Shown: positions 19,025-27,037, counted from the stretch's first letter. The stretch: 64,000 nt of DNA from Gilvimarinus xylanilyticus (GCF_024195295.1 NZ_JAMFTH010000001.1:1729428-1793427), one strand, 5' to 3'. Notes: generated from the sequence alone by a model not told the origin. Translations and numbers: made by a program.

Positions 19025-19266
19025 ATTATTGTTTGCTTTGGTAGTCGCTATTATAACGCACTTTTGTACGCTTAGTGATCGACCCTCCCAATTTGTCAGG
19101 CAAGAATATTTATCGATCAAACACTACTTATAAATATCAATTGATTTACGCAGATAGCGTCTGCCCCCAGCACACCAACAACCGATCTAACGATTAAAAT
19201 TTTTCTGATATTTATAGCGTACTCGGGAGAATTGCATGGCGCGACCTCTAGCTCCCCTACAGGCAT
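19025..19266. other. AT-rich non-coding stretch with a tRNA-like remnant
   Basis: No gene was seen. A minus-strand TATAAT (19055-19050) lacks a good -35. A palindrome ATCAATTGAT lies at 19136-19145 and a short hairpin GCAGA/TCTGC near 19151-19165. The segment 19216-19247 resembles the 3' part of the tRNA-Arg gene to the right. Confidence 0.5.
19216..19247 (-). pseudogene. Decayed copy of a tRNA-Arg 3' end
   Basis: Aligned without gaps to the 3' end of the intact tRNA-Arg gene, about 22 of 32 bases agree, including the unbroken block ACTCGGGAG. The rest of a tRNA cannot be recovered. It lies about 60 bases beyond the 3' end of the intact gene, on the far side of that gene's terminator. Confidence 0.4.
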
Positions 19267-19297
19267 AAAAAAAGCCCAACCTTACGGTTGAGCTTTT
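19267..19297 (-). terminator. Terminator of tRNA-Arg
   Basis: On the minus strand AAGCTCAACC-GTAA-GGTTGGGCTT followed by a run of T, seven bases after the tRNA-Arg CCA end. Confidence 0.9.
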
Positions 19298-19304
19298 CTT
19301 TATA

Positions 19305-19381
19305 TGGCGCACTCGGGAGGATTCGAACCTCCGACCGCTCGGTTCGTAGCCGAGTACTCTATCCAGCTGAGCTACGAGTGC
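19305..19381 (-). tRNA. tRNA-Arg (anticodon ACG)
   Basis: 77 bases with the CCA encoded. The acceptor stem GCACTCG/CGAGTGC, anticodon stem CTCGG/CCGAG around loop CTACGAA, and T-arm GGAGG-TTCGAAT-CCTCC all pair fully. The anticodon ACG would be edited to ICG and reads CGU, CGC and CGA. Confidence 0.97.
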
Positions 19382-19727
19382 GTCGTTAGGAGGCGCGTAT
19401 AGTAGGGTTTTAACCCCAGGCCGTCAAGCACTTCTGTAAAAAAATGCCACTTTTTTTAATCTCTTTTGCCCGGGAGATCAACAGGCAAACAACTTGTTGA
19501 GCAGTCGCACAAGACGAACAATTTATACGCAACTTACCCGGCTGACATAATCCGTCGAGGGTGTTTAACCTTCGGCGGTTCTTTATGTAGGGTGGTGAGG
19601 GAGGGATTAACTGGCGCACATCCATGTGCGCCACCCTTCGGGCGCCTCCGGCGGTGCCATTTGCTCCCGGCAAATGGTCGAACCCTCTTTCGGGCTCGAA
19701 CGCCTCCCGCACAACCTTTTGCGCAAT
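19382..19727. other. Non-coding spacer with partial tRNA-Ser/terminator copy and hairpin cluster
   Basis: Between tRNA-Arg and the tRNA-Ser terminator no true gene is seen. From 19569 to about 19606 the sequence copies the tRNA-Ser terminator arm and 3' end: CGGCGGTT, then GGTGAGGGAGGGATT exactly as in the intact gene. It is followed by a row of hairpins to about 19711: GGCGCACAT/ATGTGCGCC, CCATTTGC/GCAAATGG, and CGAACCC/GGGCTCG. Frames translated from this region repeat themselves across the intact tRNA and are not proteins. Confidence 0.6.
19569..19606 (-). repeat. Partial duplicate of tRNA-Ser 3' end plus terminator arm
   Basis: It aligns to 19752-19790 with few changes, including fifteen identical bases GGTGAGGGAGGGATT. 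The original is the functional tRNA-Ser and its terminator. The copy has lost the T-loop and CCA. Confidence 0.6.
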
Positions 19728-19764
19728 AAAAAACCGCCGGAGGTAATTCTACCTACGGCGGTTT
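19728..19764 (-). terminator. Terminator of tRNA-Ser
   Basis: AAACCGCC pairs with GGCGGTTT, with an inner AGGTA/TACCT stem. On the minus strand it ends in TTTTTT, seven bases after the tRNA-Ser CCA. Confidence 0.9.
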
Positions 19765-19771
19765 CTATATA

Positions 19772-19859
19772 TGGCGGTGAGGGAGGGATTCGAACCCTCG
19801 AACGGTTGCCCGTTACACACTTTCCAGGCGTGCGCCTTCGACCACTCGGCCACCTCACC
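19772..19859 (-). tRNA. tRNA-Ser (anticodon GGA)
   Basis: 88 bases with CCA encoded and a long variable arm, as class II tRNAs require. Acceptor GGTGAGG/CCTCACC, anticodon loop CTGGAAA, T-arm GAGGG-TTCGAAT-CCCTC. It reads UCC and UCU. Confidence 0.96.
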
Positions 19860-19982
19860 ATCAGCTTGGGTAACACGACAAACTGACGTTTATCGAAATA
19901 CCGCTAGCACCTCTTACATCAAGTTTGCCCTGATTTAAGAGGGTCGCAATCCTACACAAACGCTTGTGTAAACGCAACGAGT

Positions 19983-20540
19983 TTAGGGCCAGTCTTGCAA
20001 CAATGGTTCAGTCGCGAGGGGCTTGGGCGCGGGAATTTTATTCACTGGCGTTCCCAAATATAAATAGCCCACCAGCTCTTCGCTTTCGGCAAGCCCCAGC
20101 GCGCTGCGAACTTCGGGATGGTAGGCCATGTCGCCGGTGCGCCACATGGCCCCTAAGCCCAGAGCGAAGGCGGCGTTAATAATATTCTGGGCCGCCGCGC
20201 CTGCGGAGATGATTTGCTCTTGGGCGGGCACCTTGGGATGATCCTGCACACGGGCGATCACCAGCAGCAGGCAGGGTGCGCGCAAGGGCATCTTGCCCAG
20301 TTTTTCGCGCTGGGGTTGCCCCAGATCGGGCTTATCCTTCTCACCGGCGCGAATAAATACTTGTCCCAGCCTTTCTCGCCCCTCCCCTTCGATTCGCACA
20401 AAGCGCCAGGGGCGAATTAATCCATGATCAGCCGCTCGCACAGCCGCGTTTAACAGTATCTTCAGCTGCTCATCGGTGGGTCCCGGAGCCTGCAGCTTGG
20501 CAACCGAGGCACGCTGAGTTAGTGCGGCAATAGCATCCAT
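19983..20540 (-). CDS. ydjA: NAD(P)H nitroreductase, YdjA-like
   Basis: 185 residues from the ATG at 20540, which follows AAGTGGA and matches the start of E. coli YdjA (MDA). A frame opening 11 codons earlier is less likely. Family landmarks are ADHGLIRPWRFVRIEGEGRERLG, here with APDH replaced by AADH, then KVPAQEQIISAGAAAQN and LGLGAMWRTG. It is a small FMN-dependent dimer that reduces nitro compounds or quinones; the natural substrate is unknown. A hairpin (ACACAA/TTGTGT, 19954-19969) lies after the stop but lacks a T-run. Confidence 0.88.
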   Translation of the reverse strand: MDAIAALTQRASVAKLQAPGPTDEQLKILLNAAVRAADHGLIRPWRFVRIEGEGRERLGQVFIRAGEKDKPDLGQPQREKLGKMPLRAPCLLLVIARVQDHPKVPAQEQIISAGAAAQNIINAAFALGLGAMWRTGDMAYHPEVRSALGLAESEELVGYLYLGTPVNKIPAPKPLATEPLLQDWP

Positions 20541-20610
20541 AATTTTTCCACTTAGGTCATAATCAGGCGACAAGTTTAACAGCTAGAAGAGGCTGGGTTA
20601 TAGCTAAGAG

Positions 20611-20678
20611 CGTCTATTTTCGAATAGCCTATAGCGAAGTGTTCTTTAGTGCCGAACCTGACATAGACGACTATAGGC
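20611..20678 (+). promoter_or_regulatory. Interleaved inverted repeats (pseudoknot-like) before the adenylate cyclase gene
   Basis: Four words occur in the order A-B-A'-B': CGTCTAT (20611-20617), GCCTATAG (20627-20634), ATAGACG (20663-20669) and CTATAGGC (20671-20678). A pairs with A' and B with B', both perfectly, which is the layout of an H-type RNA pseudoknot. A also overlaps a hairpin CTATT-TTCG-AATAG (20614-20627), so two folds exclude each other. The CTATAG cores are themselves palindromic and 42 bases apart (four DNA turns), so a pair of protein operators is the alternative. The last repeat is 64 bases before the cyclase ATG. Confidence 0.45.
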
Positions 20679-20741
20679 AGTACTATATAAGATGTTGCAC
20701 CGGATTCAGCCGGACGCGGTACTACCAGGCCCAGAACGACA

Positions 20742-22118
20742 ATGATGACAGCCGATAACTCAAAAGCGTTTAATTCGAACTTACAACAGTACTATTTTCG
20801 CACCCTAATGTGTTTTGCCACTGGCGGCACTCTGGCAGCGATGATGGACTGGAAAGCCGTTAATTGGGTTTATATCGCAGCCATTGTTTTTTTACTCGGC
20901 TATGCCTACGGCAGCTACGCCTACACCAACCGCCAGGAAGGCGAAACCCAAATCAAAGCGCAGCGCTGGTTCTCCTACGCCGATGCGGCCATTATCGGCA
21001 TTATCCTCAACCTGATTAACTTTTCTCTGCTACCCAGCATCTTGTTCTTGGCGATGATTCAATTCAACGCTCTGCTCCACGGTGGTTTGCGGCGCTGGCT
21101 GGAAGACAACACCGCGCTGGCCTGTGGCGTGGGCTTAAGCTTGCTGGTCCACAAGCCACAACTGATTTTTAACAGCAGCTTTCAAATCAGTGCGGTCAGC
21201 CTTATCGGTATTCTGACCTATTTTTTGGCTTATGCGCTTTATATGCATCAGCGCTTTCACCGTTTAAAGCTAAACAGCGAGAAATTACTCAACGAGCAAA
21301 AGTGGCATAAGATTCGTGCCTACAAGCTATCTCGCTATTTAGCCCCCGCTGTATGGCAAGCAGTCAACCAAGGGCGCGACGAAACCCTGCAGGCCGAACG
21401 CAAAAAGATCACCGTATTCTTTTCCGATATTAAAGACTTCAGTCAGCTGTCAGAAGAAATGGAGGCGGAAGCTCTCACCGAGCTTCTCAACCAGTACCTG
21501 ACCGAAATGACCAAAATCGTCGCCCATTTTGGCGGCACTATCGATAAATTCATGGGCGATGCGGTTATGGTGCTGTTTGGTGATAGCACCAGCAAAGGGG
21601 TGAAAGATGACTGCCTGCGCTGCGTGCACATGGCCATTGCCATGAAAAAACGCATGAAATCACTTCAGCTAGAATGGTGGAACCAGGGCATTAAAAAACC
21701 TTTGCAGATTCGCATGGGCATCAATACCGGCTTTTGCACCGTGGGCACCTTTGGCACCTCAAGCCATCTGGACTACACCGTTCTCGGAACCCACGTGAAC
21801 CTGGCCAGCCGCCTGGAATCAGCGGCCGACCCGGACGAAATTTTAATTTCCCACGAAACCTGGTCGCTGGTGAAAGACTCGGTACTGTGCCGCGATAAAG
21901 GGGAAATTACCGTTAAGGGCTTTAGCGCCCCGGTGAAGGTTTATCAGGTGGCCGGGCTTCGCAAAGATATGGGGCGCAACCAAACCTACTTCGAAGACCG
22001 CACCGAAGGCTTCTCAATGTACCTGGACCTGGATAAGGTCAAAAATTACGATAAAGATCGGGTAATCACCGCCCTGAAAAAAGCCGCCGACAAGCTCAAC
22101 GACAAAATTATTGTCTAA
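20742..22118 (+). CDS. Membrane-bound class III adenylate cyclase
   Basis: 458 residues. The first ~190 residues carry about six membrane helices, a MASE-like sensor region without a known ligand. The catalytic domain spans about 215-400. Metal-binding Asp residues are in FFSDIKDFS (about 226) and FMGDAVMVLFGD (about 270). The Lys before FMGD and the Asp in DYTVLGTHVN (about 344) are the adenine-selecting pair, and the Asn and Arg of VNLASRLE stabilise the transition state. So it should make cAMP from ATP, not cGMP. It is a single gene with the unusual repeat set upstream. Its 3' end overlaps the convergent queF by 11 bases. Confidence 0.92.
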   Translation: MMTADNSKAFNSNLQQYYFRTLMCFATGGTLAAMMDWKAVNWVYIAAIVFLLGYAYGSYAYTNRQEGETQIKAQRWFSYADAAIIGIILNLINFSLLPSILFLAMIQFNALLHGGLRRWLEDNTALACGVGLSLLVHKPQLIFNSSFQISAVSLIGILTYFLAYALYMHQRFHRLKLNSEKLLNEQKWHKIRAYKLSRYLAPAVWQAVNQGRDETLQAERKKITVFFSDIKDFSQLSEEMEAEALTELLNQYLTEMTKIVAHFGGTIDKFMGDAVMVLFGDSTSKGVKDDCLRCVHMAIAMKKRMKSLQLEWWNQGIKKPLQIRMGINTGFCTVGTFGTSSHLDYTVLGTHVNLASRLESAADPDEILISHETWSLVKDSVLCRDKGEITVKGFSAPVKVYQVAGLRKDMGRNQTYFEDRTEGFSMYLDLDKVKNYDKDRVITALKKAADKLNDKIIV

Positions 22119-22935
22119 CCAGTCTTACCCGGGGCGCACTACCCGCCTCGCTACTGCGATAGGGGTTAATATCCAAGCCACCGCGCCGCGTGTAGCGTGC
22201 GTAAACCTCAAGTTTTTGGGGCCTGCAGCGGGCCATCAAGTCGCAGTAGATGCGCTCGACACAGTGCTCGTGAAAGTCCTGATGCTCGCGGAACGAGACG
22301 ATATAGCGCAGCAAACCCGCAGGATCAATCTCGGCGCCGGTATAGCGAACCCAAACACTGGCCCAATCAGGCTGCCCCGTTACCGGGCAATTGGACTTTA
22401 ACAGATCACTCTTCCAGCTGCGGCTGACCTCTTGCTCACTGCGCAGAGTTAACAAGCTCGAATTCGGCTGGTACTGACTCACCTCAATCTCTTGCTCATC
22501 CAGGCTTTGGGCCGCACTGAAAACCCCGGCGCTCACCGCGAACCCCGAGCCTAACGAAAACACCCGAACATCCACCCGAGCACCGGCGGCGGCGGATAAA
22601 TCCCGCGCGATCAGCGCCTCCACCTCTGCCCGCGATTCAAATCGCGTCTGATTAAACGAGTTTAAATACAACTTAATAGATTTAGATTCGACGATATGAG
22701 GGCTCTGACAGGGCAGCACGAACTCTAGCAAAGCCACCTGGGGCAAGCCTTTGGGGTTTAACCAAGATAGCTCGTAGCCGGTCCAGACGTCCTCACCCAT
22801 AAAGGGAAGCGCATCGCCCGACAAGCCTAAAAGCGAGCGCGAGTCGGCGCGGGCGATAGGAAACAACAGCGACGCGTCATACTCCGACACATAGGCAGAG
22901 GTTTTACCCAGAGGGCTATTGCTGATAGTCGCCAT
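22108..22935 (-). CDS. queF: NADPH-dependent 7-cyano-7-deazaguanine reductase
   Basis: 275 residues, the long two-domain form found in E. coli. The catalytic Cys is in NCPVTGQPDWASV, and the C-terminal HEHCVERIYCD and GGLDINPYRS motifs are family signatures. It reduces preQ0 to preQ1, the base later put into tRNA position 34 to make queuosine. No other queuosine genes are in the window. Confidence 0.95.
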   Translation of the reverse strand: MATISNSPLGKTSAYVSEYDASLLFPIARADSRSLLGLSGDALPFMGEDVWTGYELSWLNPKGLPQVALLEFVLPCQSPHIVESKSIKLYLNSFNQTRFESRAEVEALIARDLSAAAGARVDVRVFSLGSGFAVSAGVFSAAQSLDEQEIEVSQYQPNSSLLTLRSEQEVSRSWKSDLLKSNCPVTGQPDWASVWVRYTGAEIDPAGLLRYIVSFREHQDFHEHCVERIYCDLMARCRPQKLEVYARYTRRGGLDINPYRSSEAGSAPRVRLVRQ

Positions 22936-22978
22936 ACAGATACCTTTTAATACCTAACCCTTAATTTTCTACGACCCA

Positions 22979-23752
22979 CTAAGCGCGCAGGCGTTTACCG
23001 GATTTTAATAAGTGCAAACCCACCGCAAACAGCACCCCGGTAAAAAGTATTAACCCGATAAAAGCGTAGACAACATACTCCCCCCCGGCACCCAGCATGC
23101 CGTAGCGAAAAGCGCTTACCATATGCAAGATGGGATTCAACTGCGACACGCCCTGCCAAAAGTCGGGCAATAAATTAATGGAGTAAAACACCCCGCCCAG
23201 ATAGGTAAGTGGCGTGAGAATAAATGTCGGCACAATCGAAATATCGTCAAAGGTGTTGGCGTAAACGGCATTAATAAAACCCGCCAGCGAGAAAAACAGC
23301 GAGGTTAAAATAATAATACTCACGGTCAGCGGCCAACTGTGCACCTGAATATCCGTAAAGAACAAGGCCACCGCCGTCACTAAAACGCCCACCATCAGGC
23401 CGCGGGCCATACCTCCGGCGCAATAACCCAGCAAAATAATTACATTGGGTGTGGGCGAAACCAACAACTCTTCAATCGAGCGCTGAAACTTGGCACTGAA
23501 AAACGACGACACCACATTGGAATATGAGTTGGTCAGTACCGACATCATAATTAAACCTGGCACCACAAACTGCATATAACTAATGCCGTCCATGGTTCCC
23601 ACGCGCGAACCGATTAATTTACCGAAAATCACAAAATACAGTGACATGGTGATCACCGGCGGCAAAAGGGTCTGCACCCAGATGCGCGAGAATCGCTTTA
23701 TTTCTTTGCGCACAATGGTGCTGAGCGCAACCCACTGAGCATTAATTTCCAT
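22979..23752 (-). CDS. yadH: ABC-2 type export permease (YadH-like)
   Basis: 257 residues from the ATG at 23752, which has GGAGG seven bases upstream. The longer frame to 23791 lacks this support. Six membrane helices and the FVVPGLIMMSVLTNSYSNV region are typical of ABC-2 permeases. Its start overlaps the end of the ATPase gene by 11 bases. With that ATPase it should form an inner-membrane exporter of unknown substrate, like YadGH of E. coli. Confidence 0.88.
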   Translation of the reverse strand: MEINAQWVALSTIVRKEIKRFSRIWVQTLLPPVITMSLYFVIFGKLIGSRVGTMDGISYMQFVVPGLIMMSVLTNSYSNVVSSFFSAKFQRSIEELLVSPTPNVIILLGYCAGGMARGLMVGVLVTAVALFFTDIQVHSWPLTVSIIILTSLFFSLAGFINAVYANTFDDISIVPTFILTPLTYLGGVFYSINLLPDFWQGVSQLNPILHMVSAFRYGMLGAGGEYVVYAFIGLILFTGVLFAVGLHLLKSGKRLRA

Positions 23753-24680
23753 GAGATACCTCCGCACGACTACTGGCAACCAGCGAGACAAACAACTCTT
23801 CCAGACGGTTGGCTTTATTGCGCATACTCACAATCTCATACCCTTGGCGGGTCAGCTCGGCAAACAAGTGGTTCAAACTCTGCCCCTTCTCTACCTCGAC
23901 TTCAAAGGAATGCTCATCAATCCACTGCACATCGTGCCCTTCAAGCGTTGGCGCGCTCTGCAAATCACCGGCGACATCAAAAATAAACACCTCTTTATTT
24001 AAGCGCTTAAGTAAAGACTTCATGCTGGTGTTCTGAACTATTTCACCGTGGTCAATAATCGCCACATTGCGGCACAGGCTCTCGGCCTCTTCCAGGTAGT
24101 GGGTGGTGAGAATAATGGTCGTGCCTTCGGCGTTGATTTCGCGCAAAAACTCCCACATGGAGCGGCGCAGCTCAATATCCACACCGGCGGTGGGCTCGTC
24201 CAGAATCAAAACTCGCGGTTCATGCACCAACGCCCGGGCAATCATCAAGCGCCTTTTCATGCCGCCCGACAGCATACGGGCGGGCGTATCGCGCTTGTCC
24301 CACAACCCGAGTTTGCGCAGGTATTTATCCGCGCGCTCGGCCGCCTGGGCGCGGGGCATGCCGTAGTAACCACCCTGCTGCAGCACAATATCGCGGACTT
24401 TTTCAAACTGGCTGAAGTTAAACTCCTGCGGCACAATACCCAGCTCTTGCTTGGCAGCGGAGAAGTCGGTATCGATGTCGTGACCAAACACCTTTACCTC
24501 GCCCGAGGTTTTGCGCACCAGCGAGCAAATAATCCCAATAGTGGTGGACTTGCCTGCGCCGTTAGGCCCCAGCACCGCAAAAAAATCTCCGGCCTGCACC
24601 TCGAGGGAAACCCCTTTAAGCGCCTCAAAATTATTGCCGTAAGTTTTGCGCAGATTTTTTATCGAGAGCGCAGCTGTCAT
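23742..24680 (-). CDS. yadG: ABC exporter ATPase (YadG-like)
   Basis: 312 residues from the ATG at 24680, which follows AGGGG. Walker A GPNGAGKSTT, signature LSGGMKRRL, Walker B VLILDEPTAGVD and switch His in TTHYLEEAE are all present. A ~90-residue C-terminal extension follows, as in other drug-type ABC-2 ATPases. It is coupled to the permease gene that follows. Confidence 0.92.
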   Translation of the reverse strand: MTAALSIKNLRKTYGNNFEALKGVSLEVQAGDFFAVLGPNGAGKSTTIGIICSLVRKTSGEVKVFGHDIDTDFSAAKQELGIVPQEFNFSQFEKVRDIVLQQGGYYGMPRAQAAERADKYLRKLGLWDKRDTPARMLSGGMKRRLMIARALVHEPRVLILDEPTAGVDIELRRSMWEFLREINAEGTTIILTTHYLEEAESLCRNVAIIDHGEIVQNTSMKSLLKRLNKEVFIFDVAGDLQSAPTLEGHDVQWIDEHSFEVEVEKGQSLNHLFAELTRQGYEIVSMRNKANRLEELFVSLVASSRAEVSHGN

Positions 24681-24736
24681 AATGACCCCTGAATTACCCA
24701 CATTAACTGTGGCTTAACAAACATTTTGGAGAGAAG

Positions 24737-25141
24737 ATGTCACTCACCCCGGCCGAAACCCAATACCGCGACGTTCAACGGCAACTGCTGGCACGCTTTA
24801 TTCAAGCGGCGCAGCAACAACCGCCGTTTATTGACGATGACTGCGACGCCGAGTCACTGCACTATTTAAAGCAGCTTGAGTCCCTCCCTCAGCTAACGGG
24901 TACTGAATACGCCGAAACTGGCCAATGGGTTGTATGCCGCACCATTGCTGCCTACGCCCACCTGGTCCCTCTGCTGCCGCGCGACCTGCTGTGGCACTTT
25001 GGCGGCGACTGCTTACACTACATGCCCGACGAAGAAATCGATAAGTTCCAGCGCCTGGATGAACGGTTACATGAGGCCATTGGCAACGGACAAGATTTTA
25101 ACTACGAGCAGGAGCGAGCAAAAATACTGGGCTTGCATTAA
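24737..25141 (+). CDS. Conserved protein of unknown function, PA2817-like
   Basis: 134 residues, soluble and acidic, with GGAGAGAAG before the ATG. It has a characteristic segment DLLWHFGGDCLHYMPDEEI (residues about 81-100), which I associate with the Pseudomonas PA2817 family from memory; this is not verified. No catalytic motif is evident. It is divergent from the yadGH pair and followed by the tRNA array on the other strand. Confidence 0.65.
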   Translation: MSLTPAETQYRDVQRQLLARFIQAAQQQPPFIDDDCDAESLHYLKQLESLPQLTGTEYAETGQWVVCRTIAAYAHLVPLLPRDLLWHFGGDCLHYMPDEEIDKFQRLDERLHEAIGNGQDFNYEQERAKILGLH

Positions 25142-25237
25142 AGCCGCGAGAGTATAGCAGCTGAACGCTGAACAGTTTGGCGCTCGGCGCGGCCCCATTA
25201 AAGAAGCAAACGGGAAAATTCAGCCGCTTAAACCAAA

Positions 25238-25265
25238 AAAGGGCCAGCGCAAGCGCTGACCCTTT
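25238..25265 (-). terminator. Terminator of the Gly-Glu tRNA array
   Basis: On the minus strand AAAGGGTCAGCGC-TT-GCGCTGGCCCTTTTTT forms a long GC-rich hairpin with a T-run, just after the last tRNA-Gly. Confidence 0.92.
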
Positions 25266-25270
25266 GAATT

Positions 25271-25346
25271 TGGAGCGGAAAAGGAGGCTCGAACTCCCGA
25301 CCCCAACCTTGGCAAGGTTGTGCTCTACCAACTGAGCTATTTCCGC
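25271..25346 (-). tRNA. tRNA-Gly (anticodon GCC), copy 2
   Basis: 76 bases with CCA encoded. Acceptor GCGGAAA pairs with TTTCCGC; anticodon loop TTGCCAA. It is identical to the copy at 25485-25560 and last in the transcript. Confidence 0.97.
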
Positions 25347-25348
25347 AA

Positions 25349-25424
25349 TGGCGTCCCCTAGGGGAGTCGAACCCCTGTTACCGCCGTGAAAGGGCGGTGT
25401 CCTAGGCCTCTAGACGAAGGGGAC
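25349..25424 (-). tRNA. tRNA-Glu (anticodon TTC), copy 2
   Basis: 76 bases with CCA encoded. Acceptor GTCCCCT pairs with AGGGGAC; anticodon loop CTTTCAC. Two bases separate it from tRNA-Gly. Identical to the copy at 25563-25638. Confidence 0.97.
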
Positions 25425-25484
25425 TTAGGACTTAACCTATAACCTCTTTTAACATTGACACTACCTGCCCCAAAAAGGGGAAAG

Positions 25485-25560
25485 TGGAGCGGAAAAGGAG
25501 GCTCGAACTCCCGACCCCAACCTTGGCAAGGTTGTGCTCTACCAACTGAGCTATTTCCGC
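25485..25560 (-). tRNA. tRNA-Gly (anticodon GCC), copy 1
   Basis: Same 76-base gene as at 25271, displaced by exactly 214 bases. The Gly-Glu pair is a tandem duplication. Confidence 0.97.
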
Positions 25561-25562
25561 AA

Positions 25563-25638
25563 TGGCGTCCCCTAGGGGAGTCGAACCCCTGTTACCGCCG
25601 TGAAAGGGCGGTGTCCTAGGCCTCTAGACGAAGGGGAC
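25563..25638 (-). tRNA. tRNA-Glu (anticodon TTC), copy 1
   Basis: Same 76-base gene as at 25349. First gene of the four-tRNA transcript, about 20 bases after the predicted start. Confidence 0.97.
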
Positions 25639-25662
25639 AGCGTCTCGTCAAAAGAGGGGCGC

Positions 25663-25691
25663 ATTCTAAGTACAGCTTGGCCACCTGTCAA
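25663..25691 (-). promoter_or_regulatory. Strong sigma-70 promoter of the tRNA array
   Basis: TTGACA (25691-25686), a 17-base spacer and TAGAAT (25668-25663) on the minus strand. The -10 is followed by a GC-rich discriminator (GCGCCCC), as in stringently controlled stable-RNA promoters. Confidence 0.88.
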
Positions 25692-25822
25692 CACTTTCCG
25701 CTGTATTTTTTTAATGAGGCTAAACAACAACTTACAGCCGCTCAAGTAATCGCCAAAACGGCTAATGGGCAATCAACAGACAGGGTGCTGAGCCCCACAC
25801 CCGTCGCGACCGGGCTGCAATA

Positions 25823-25838
25823 ATAGCAAAAATGCTAT
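25823..25838 (+). promoter_or_regulatory. Inverted repeat overlapping a candidate -10
   Basis: ATAGCA-AAAA-TGCTAT is a perfect six-base inverted repeat. Its right arm runs into TATACT (25836-25841), a good -10 for the gene starting at 25875. It could be an operator. Confidence 0.35.
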
Positions 25839-25874
25839 ACTCTCAAGGCTTTATACGCCAAACGGAATCTAATA

Positions 25875-26642
25875 ATGACGCCCGTATATCTGATTGCCGG
25901 CCTGATTATTCTGCTTACAGCCCTGGCCTGCTACGTCTTTATTAGTCAGCACCTGACTAAAAAGCGCAAACAACAGCAGCGTGTGCTCAATGCCCTGCAA
26001 AAACGCCAACAACTGTTTAAACAACTGGTGGCCGGTTTTCCTCCCGGCTACCTCACCACTGAGCTCAATCAGTTTCTATACCGATCGCTGCTCAACAACT
26101 GCGAACAGCTGGCCAAACTGGCCCCCAAAGAAGATTACGATCAGCAGTTTCAGCACTACAGTAAGCAATTAGAAACTCAGCAAGCGTCTCTTTCAGGCAA
26201 AGTAAAGTTGGCCCCAGAGCAGCTCAACCAGGTACGCCCTCTACTGCAAGAACTGGGACGCTACATCGCCAGCCAAGCCGAAAAGAACCGCCTTGCCCCA
26301 CCCCAAGCAGCCACTTATAGCCAGCAAATTCGCCGTCTGCTTCTGCAAAGCACCATTGAAAATTACAGCCAGCAAGCGAAACAGGCACTAAACGATCAAA
26401 AGCCCCGCCTGGCCATCCATTACTACACCTTGGCTCGTAAGCTTTTATTAAAAGAGGCGTCGCGGCAAAACGTGAAAAAGCAGGTCGAGCAGCTGAGCGC
26501 GATCATCAACAAGCTTGAAGCGCAGCAACCCGAACTCGCGGGCGGCACCGCCGCCGAGGCCGAAGACGAAGAACAAACCCGCAAGCAGTGGGAAGCGTTT
26601 GAAGAATCCGAAGACTGGAAGAAAAAACAGATTTACGATTGA
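25875..26642 (+). CDS. Single-span membrane protein with coiled coil, unknown
   Basis: 255 residues. An N-terminal membrane helix ([20 protein letters not shown], about 5-24) is followed by a basic KKRKQQQR stretch, so the bulk should face the cytoplasm. The rest is Gln/Leu-rich and helical, with likely coiled coils near 35-50 and 205-220, and an acidic tail [17 protein letters not shown]. No enzyme motif was seen and I do not recognise the family. Its last 10 bases overlap the 3' end of msrB. Confidence 0.7.
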   Translation: MTPVYLIAGLIILLTALACYVFISQHLTKKRKQQQRVLNALQKRQQLFKQLVAGFPPGYLTTELNQFLYRSLLNNCEQLAKLAPKEDYDQQFQHYSKQLETQQASLSGKVKLAPEQLNQVRPLLQELGRYIASQAEKNRLAPPQAATYSQQIRRLLLQSTIENYSQQAKQALNDQKPRLAIHYYTLARKLLLKEASRQNVKKQVEQLSAIINKLEAQQPELAGGTAAEAEDEEQTRKQWEAFEESEDWKKKQIYD

Positions 26643-27037
26643 TCCTTATCAGCCAAATCGATAGACGCTGAGTTAATGCAGTAGCGCAGCCCAGTGGGTG
26701 CCGGACCATCGGGAAACACATGCCCCAAGTGGCTGCCGCAACGCTTGCACAACACCTCGGTGCGTCGCATACCGTGGCTGCTGTCAAAGGCCTCTGCTAC
26801 CGCCTGCTCATTGGCGGGCGCGTAAAAGCTGGGCCAACCGCACCCGGCATCAAACTTGGTATCCGACGCAAACAATTTTTCGCCGCAGGCGCGACATAAA
26901 TACTCGCCCTCGCGAAACACATCCCAGTACTCTCCGGTAAAGGGCCGCTCGGTGCCTTTTTCCCGCAGCACATGGTATTGCTCGGGGGACAAACGCTCGC
27001 GAAAGTATTGTTCGGTAAACTTATCGGATTCAGACAT
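26633..27037 (-). CDS. msrB: Peptide-methionine (R)-S-oxide reductase
   Basis: 134 residues from the ATG at 27037, preceded by AAGGAA. Two zinc-binding pairs (CRAC and CKRC) and the catalytic Cys in RYCINSAS identify MsrB. GCGWPSF and [10 protein letters not shown] are also conserved. It repairs oxidised methionine residues in cytoplasmic proteins. It is divergent from the alaA-like gene; the same pair is neighbouring in Pseudomonas. Confidence 0.96.
   Translation of the reverse strand: MSESDKFTEQYFRERLSPEQYHVLREKGTERPFTGEYWDVFREGEYLCRACGEKLFASDTKFDAGCGWPSFYAPANEQAVAEAFDSSHGMRRTEVLCKRCGSHLGHVFPDGPAPTGLRYCINSASIDLADKDQS

Noticed and set aside
19216-19860. Integrated phage or island at the tRNA genes
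   Set aside because: No integrase, recombinase or foreign cargo genes occur; only small tRNA-like fragments remain.
19410-19886. Open frames of 60-100 codons across the tRNA-Arg/tRNA-Ser spacer
   Set aside because: They read through intact tRNAs, terminators and hairpin repeats, so they are not proteins.
25098-25772. Open frames across the Gly-Glu tRNA array
   Set aside because: They translate tRNA genes and appear only because these lack stop codons in some frames.
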